Shown here one piece after another: positions 31,756 to 31,952 of a stretch of 31,952 nucleotides of DNA (the first letter of the stretch is position 1; the number at the start of each line of letters is the position of its first letter). Origin of the DNA: Desulfobacteraceae bacterium (GTDB lineage Bacteria; Desulfobacterota; Desulfobacteria; Desulfobacterales; Desulfobacteraceae); NCBI GenBank assembly GCA_003354055.1, contig PIVQ01000016.1:1-31952 (forward strand), read 5' to 3'. The translations under genes were made by a program, and so were the position numbers. The notes beneath the pieces were generated by a model, which was not told the origin of the DNA, did not search any database, and saw only the letters and a program-made list of their open reading frames with translations.

Positions 31756-31952
31756 ATGAGAGAGCCAACGATTAAAAATATCTATAATGACAAAATCAGA
31801 AATATCATCTTTGAAGTCATGTACTATACGCCTATGGAACAAAAAGAAATTCACCAGGTTTTAGATGAATACTATAGAAGATACGATGCCCCTACCCCCC
31901 AAAACGGAAGTACTATAAGGATCATCTGCGATCCTTGCGGCCCCCGCCCACC
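31756..31952 (+). CDS. Unidentified protein, N-terminal fragment (cut by window edge)
   Basis: An uninterrupted frame of 65 codons runs off the window end. The start MREPTIKNIYNDKIRN is preceded by AAGGAT at 7-12 bases. Helical residues such as VMYYTPMEQKEIHQVLDEYYRRYD follow, then RIICDPCGPRP with a Cys-x2-Cys pair that could bind metal. I do not recognise the family, and the rest is outside the window. Confidence 0.55.
   Translation, partial: MREPTIKNIYNDKIRNIIFEVMYYTPMEQKEIHQVLDEYYRRYDAPTPQNGSTIRIICDPCGPRP

Overview
The window looks like chromosomal DNA of a Gram-negative anaerobe of the Desulfobacterales type (sulfate-reducing deltaproteobacteria, now Desulfobacterota). That is an inference from gene content and protein style: pyruvate phosphate dikinase with its DUF299 regulator, a PilB-type ATPase with a cyclic-nucleotide domain, a heme-c hybrid kinase, a QueH-type queuosine enzyme, a long acyl-CoA dehydrogenase under MarR control, and outer-membrane and lipoprotein genes. 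No rRNA, CRISPR array, phage module, integrase or intact insertion sequence was seen.

Layout. 1-920 (minus): start of valS, an acidic coiled-coil protein with its own sigma70-like promoter, then tRNA-Phe with promoter and terminator. 920-3666: rsmE (minus), then maf, yggS and queH (plus) as a compact operon-like run. 3678-8021 (minus): an ABC-F ATPase, a two-helix membrane protein and a PilB/GspE-type ATPase fused to a cNMP-binding domain. 8229-10940 (plus): ppdK with a clear terminator. 11061-12800 (minus): two exported proteins, one carrying a degenerate response-regulator receiver domain behind a signal peptide, and a three-helix membrane protein. 12854-13651: a lone CheR. 13963-16411: a flavoredoxin-like protein and an EamA exporter diverging from a LysR regulator across a palindrome whose half-sites coincide with predicted -10 boxes. 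16687-18723: the PpdK regulatory protein, a duplicated Cys-Gln-Leu-Gly protein, a DUF503 protein and an RF-like GGQ protein. 18992-21214: an Omp85-like barrel without POTRA domains and an unrecognised protein. 21241-23120: YgeY-type M20 hydrolase with a GntR regulator. 23407-25604: MarR regulator and acyl-CoA dehydrogenase. 25747-25852: a large non-coding imperfect palindrome. 25977-31622: heme-c hybrid histidine kinase, a Tat-signal ATC-hydrolase-family protein, a secreted alpha/beta hydrolase, an AraC-GyrI regulator and a Kazal-type lipoprotein. An unidentified gene begins at 31756 and runs off the end.

How genes work together. PpdK (8229) and its bifunctional kinase/pyrophosphorylase (16687) form a known enzyme-regulator pair, and the Thr-Ser-His target is intact in PpdK. 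Three regulator-target units (LysR with flavoredoxin/EamA, GntR with YgeY, MarR with acyl-CoA dehydrogenase) each have palindromes overlapping predicted promoters, consistent with local autoregulated control. The least conventional items are the exported pseudo-receiver pair, the PilB-cNMP fusion, the Tat-targeted ATC-hydrolase-family protein and the Kazal lipoprotein. All functional statements come from reading the sequence and from family knowledge; no database search was run.
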